From: DATHSY01 sp046729855
GTDB taxonomy: Bacteria; Actinomycetota; UBA4738; HRBIN12
Length of the DNA stretch: 7,208 bases
NCBI GenBank assembly: GCA_046729855.1
Contig: JBKPHM010000005.1
Location: 1 to 7,208 of the forward strand
Direction: 5' to 3'
Below the pieces are notes generated by a model. It had not been told where the DNA came from, did not search any database, and worked only from the letters and a program-made list of their open reading frames with translations. The position numbers were made by a program, and so were the translations under genes. This document shows positions 4,733 through 7,208 of the stretch, in pieces; position 1 is the first letter of the stretch, and the number at the start of each line of letters is the position of its first letter.

Positions 4733-6799
4733 ATGGCGGACATCACCAGGATCGAGACGATGCGCCAACCGGTGACGACGACGTATCACGGCGTCGCCGT
4801 TACGGACGACTACCGCTGGCTGGAGGACGCGTCGTCCGACGAGACCCAGATGTGGTCGAAGGCGCAGCACGAGCGGACGATGGGCTATCTGACCGCCCTT
4901 CCGTCCTATCGTGCCATCCGGCGGCGGGCCCAGGAAGTCATCGGGGCGCGAGCCACGTCCCACGCCGAACTGCGGTACGGGGGCGGAACATACTTCGCCT
5001 TGAAGCATCAGCCGCCGAAGCAGCAGCCGTTCCTCGTCGCCGTGGTCGATCTCGACGATGCGGCGAGTGAGCGCGTCGTCGTCGACCCGGATACCCTCGA
5101 CGCGAGCGGATCGACGACGATCGACTGGTACGTTCCGTCACCCGACGGGCGCCTGGTCGCCGTCTCGCTGTCCGAGCACGGCACCGAAAACGGCACGTTG
5201 CATCTGTTCGACACGTCGACCGGCGAGGTCGTGGACGTCCGCATCCCGCGGATCACCGTCATGGGGGGATCGCTCGCCTGGCGCGGCGACTCTCGGGCGT
5301 TCTGGTACACGCGTTACCCCGCGCCCGGCGAGCGTGGTGATGAGGATCTCCCCTTCTACCAGGAGGTCTGGTTCCACGAGATCGGCGAAACGGATGACCG
5401 TCGCGACCTTGCCGGCGTGTTCGCGGACGATCGGATCGTCGAGAACTTCCTTTCGTCGTCGCCCGGCGGACGCTGGGTGCTCGACCTCGCGCAGCGTGGG
5501 GACGGGGGAGAGTGGGAGGTCTTCGTTCGGGCGCAGGACGCGGGCGACTGGTGGATGCTTGCGGCGATCCGCGACAGGATCGTCCGCGCCGCGATAGCGC
5601 AGGACGAGATCTTCCTGCTCTCGCGGGAGGACGCTCCGAACGGGCAGATCCTCAGGCTCCAGCTCTCGCACCCCACGACGGTGCAGGACGCGTCGGTCGT
5701 CGTGCCGGAGTCGTCGCTCGCGATCGAGGGCCTGGCGGTGACCGACTCCAGGCTCTGGGTGCTCGACATGGACGGAGGGGTGTCGAGCATTCGTTCGTTT
5801 GATCTGGATGGCACGCCGCGTCCGGGCGTCGACCTGCCATCGGTGTGCGCGATCGACTCCATCGTCCGGCTGGCCGACGACGAGGTCGGATATTCCGTCG
5901 AGACGTTCGTGTCGCCTCGTGAGTGGTGGATCGTCCGCGACGGCGGGGGCCCGCGTCGGACGGCGCTCATCGCCACGACGCCACTCGACTTCTCGGCCAT
6001 GGAGGTGCGCCGCATCTTCGCCACGTCCGACGACGGCACTCAGGTCCCGATGACCCTCATCGCACGCACCGGCACGGTCGGATCCGGCCCGGCGCCGACG
6101 CTGCTCGGAGGGTACGGCGGCTATGGCCTCTCGATCAAGCCGTGGTTCTTCCCGAGCCACCTGCTCTGGCTCGAGCGAGGGTTCGTGCTCGCCGTCGCGA
6201 ACATCCGGGGCGGTGGCGAGTACGGCGATGCGTGGCACCAGGCCGGACGACTGCTCACCAAGCAGAACTCCTTCGATGACTTCGCCGCGTGCGCCCGTCA
6301 CTTGATCAAGGCGGGAATCACGACGGTGGACAGGCTTGCCATCCGGGGCGGTTCGAACGGCGGTCTCTTGATGGGCGCGGTGCTGACGCAGCACCCCGAC
6401 GTAGCCCGGGCCGTCGTCGCCGAGGTCCCCGTCCTGGACATGCTGCGCGTCGAGCTGCACCCCAACGGCGCATACAACGTTGCCGAGTTCGGCACCGTCG
6501 AGGATCCGGACCAGTTCGCGGCGATGTACGCCTACTCGCCCTATCACCACGTCGTGGACGGCACCGCGTACCCGACGGTGCTGCTCACCGCCGGGGAGTT
6601 CGACCCGCGCGTCGACGCCTACCACGCGAAGAAGATGACGGCACGCCTGCAGGCCGCGACGTCGTCCGATGGGCCGATCCTGCTCCGCGTCGAGTCAGGC
6701 GGCCACGGCGTCGGGCAATCGCTCGACCAGGAGATCGGCATCGAGGCCGACGTGCTGGCCTTCGTGACGAACCGGCTCGGGGTGGACCCCGCTGACTGA
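4733..6799 (+). CDS. Prolyl oligopeptidase, S9A family serine peptidase
   Basis: The protein has 688 residues, close to the usual 690-710. It cuts short peptides after proline in the cytoplasm; there is no signal peptide. The start is the ATG at 4733 with GGGAGGAG just upstream, preferred over an ATG at 4700 that lacks a ribosome site. The N-terminus holds the family entry motif YHGVAVTDDYRWLED (18-32). A seven-bladed beta-propeller spans about 70-410; it limits substrate size. The alpha/beta-hydrolase domain starts near 423 (MEVRRIFATSDDG), with YGGYG (461-465) for the oxyanion site and IRGGGEYGDAWH. The catalytic triad is Ser541 in GGSNGG, Asp624 in FDPRV (Arg626 being the usual substrate carboxylate contact) and His658 in GGHGVG. 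All key residues are present and no frameshift is seen. It stands alone after a 219-bp gap with no evident co-transcribed partner, so a housekeeping peptide-turnover role is most likely. Substrate preference cannot be read from sequence. Confidence 0.95.
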   Translation: MADITRIETMRQPVTTTYHGVAVTDDYRWLEDASSDETQMWSKAQHERTMGYLTALPSYRAIRRRAQEVIGARATSHAELRYGGGTYFALKHQPPKQQPFLVAVVDLDDAASERVVVDPDTLDASGSTTIDWYVPSPDGRLVAVSLSEHGTENGTLHLFDTSTGEVVDVRIPRITVMGGSLAWRGDSRAFWYTRYPAPGERGDEDLPFYQEVWFHEIGETDDRRDLAGVFADDRIVENFLSSSPGGRWVLDLAQRGDGGEWEVFVRAQDAGDWWMLAAIRDRIVRAAIAQDEIFLLSREDAPNGQILRLQLSHPTTVQDASVVVPESSLAIEGLAVTDSRLWVLDMDGGVSSIRSFDLDGTPRPGVDLPSVCAIDSIVRLADDEVGYSVETFVSPREWWIVRDGGGPRRTALIATTPLDFSAMEVRRIFATSDDGTQVPMTLIARTGTVGSGPAPTLLGGYGGYGLSIKPWFFPSHLLWLERGFVLAVANIRGGGEYGDAWHQAGRLLTKQNSFDDFAACARHLIKAGITTVDRLAIRGGSNGGLLMGAVLTQHPDVARAVVAEVPVLDMLRVELHPNGAYNVAEFGTVEDPDQFAAMYAYSPYHHVVDGTAYPTVLLTAGEFDPRVDAYHAKKMTARLQAATSSDGPILLRVESGGHGVGQSLDQEIGIEADVLAFVTNRLGVDPAD

Positions 6800-6940
6800 G
6801 AGGACGCGCTGCAGCACGGCGATATCGTTGTCGGCATGCCGCCGCGCAAGCAGATGTGGGATCGACGCCGCGAGGTCGCGATCTCGCCCCCAGTCCGTAC
6901 TCTCGACAACGCGATACATCGAATGTGAGACGACGCCCAC
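6695..6940 (-). CDS. Doubtful minus-strand ORF overlapping the peptidase 3' end
   Basis: An 81-codon frame starts at the GTG at 6940, which has AGGAGGG at 6953-6947 six bases upstream, the same arrangement as the accepted minus-strand genes here. The first part reads MYRVVESTDW and then LAASIPHLLARRHADNDIAV, which looks protein-like. However, the last 105 bases lie antisense to the 3' end of the prolyl oligopeptidase gene, where the reading is probably shadow sequence. I recognise no family. It could be a small gene, a gene cut by a frameshift near the peptidase stop, or chance with a lucky ribosome site. Confidence 0.28.
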   Translation of the reverse strand: MGVVSHSMYRVVESTDWGRDRDLAASIPHLLARRHADNDIAVLQRVLSVSGVHPEPVRHEGQHVGLDADLLVERLPDAVAA

Positions 6941-7054
6941 GCAATGCCCTCCTGTGCGGGGGGGCGGGACCCGTACGCCCGGTGGCTCTCTCTCCTGACC
7001 GACGAACCGTCCCGCGCAGCGAGGAGTTCAATGTTGCTGGGCGGGCCGGCGACA

Positions 7055-7208
7055 TCAATTTGCACCGCGCCGGCGGAGCAGCGCACCGAGCCGGGCGAGG
7101 TCGGCGCGCGAGTTCGGGCCCATCATGCCGCCGGTATCGACCTTGACGGCCGAGACGCGCTCGCCCTTCTCGATCAGGATCGGGAAGACGGCGTTCAGGT
7201 AGTACTCC
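7055..7208 (-). CDS. Sugar-phosphate nucleotidyltransferase-like protein, C-terminal fragment
   Basis: The last 50 codons of a minus-strand gene that begins beyond the right end. The visible start of the fragment, EYYLNAVFPILIEKGERVSA, corresponds to the EYYLTDxxxxLxxxGxxV segment of NTP-transferase enzymes such as GlmU-type uridylyltransferases. VKVDTGGMMGPNSRADLARL then takes the place of the family's 'GxNxRxxLA' end, followed by GALLRRRGAN and a TGA at 7057-7055. Enzymes of this fold join a nucleoside triphosphate to a sugar phosphate, yielding an activated sugar for cell-wall or polysaccharide synthesis. The protein stops right after this segment, so there is no left-handed beta-helix acetyltransferase domain as in GlmU; a stand-alone transferase is more likely. 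The sugar and nucleotide cannot be told from this end. Confidence 0.7.
   Translation of the reverse strand, partial: EYYLNAVFPILIEKGERVSAVKVDTGGMMGPNSRADLARLGALLRRRGAN

Noticed and set aside
5138..6625. 495-codon minus-strand ORF
   Set aside because: Antisense shadow of the prolyl oligopeptidase gene, whose sense frame carries all family motifs and the catalytic triad.
6799..6850. Terminator between the peptidase gene and the nucleotidyltransferase fragment
   Set aside because: Only a short palindrome (CGGCATGCCG near 6833-6842) is present, without a loop or T-run; not enough to call.
1..7208. CRISPR array, IS element or prophage attachment site
   Set aside because: No regularly spaced direct repeats with unique spacers, no transposase-like protein and no paired terminal inverted repeats were seen.

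Overview
The window is GC-rich, and its real genes use GC-rich third positions, strong AGGAGG-type ribosome sites, GTG/TTG starts and probable leaderless transcripts. Together with the gene families present, this suggests a soil- or water-type actinomycetote; I cannot name a genus. The sequence runs off both ends through genes: a secreted Ca-binding-repeat protein on the left and a sugar-nucleotidyltransferase C-terminus on the right, both on the minus strand.

Left part (1-2521): a 5' fragment of an RTX/hemolysin-type calcium-binding secreted protein (1-194, minus); a non-coding upstream region with a 22-bp-spaced direct repeat; a dihydrofolate-reductase-like (RibD C-terminal domain) protein (513-1132, minus) broken by a one-base frameshift in a G-run; then about 1.4 kb of weakly coding sequence. 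That stretch contains a frameshifted hypothetical gene (1528-1976, plus), a doubtful 39-residue membrane peptide (2065-2184) and otherwise little that is interpretable.

Middle (2463-3749): the most interesting locus. A small DUF378 membrane-protein gene (minus) and a MerR-type regulator with a cobalamin-binding domain (plus, CarH/LitR-like) are transcribed divergently from a 109-bp region. That region holds six copies of TGTNNAG on one strand, several in 11-bp phase. This matches the reverse complement of the direct-repeat consensus recalled for CarH, and the copies overlap the -35 of the DUF378 promoter and the -10 of the regulator promoter. The regulator keeps the W-x9-EH photosensor motif and an ExHxxG cobalamin motif. 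I infer an autoregulated, probably B12- and light-responsive switch whose visible output is a DUF378 protein rather than a carotenoid gene.

Right part (3804-6799): an ArsR-type repressor gene with a perfect palindrome lying between its own -35 and -10, translationally coupled (ATGA overlap) to a VOC/glyoxalase-fold protein. After a 219-bp gap comes a complete 688-residue cytoplasmic prolyl oligopeptidase (S9A) with its Ser-Asp-His triad. The peptidase converges on the minus-strand nucleotidyltransferase fragment; between them lies a doubtful minus-strand ORF that has a good ribosome site.
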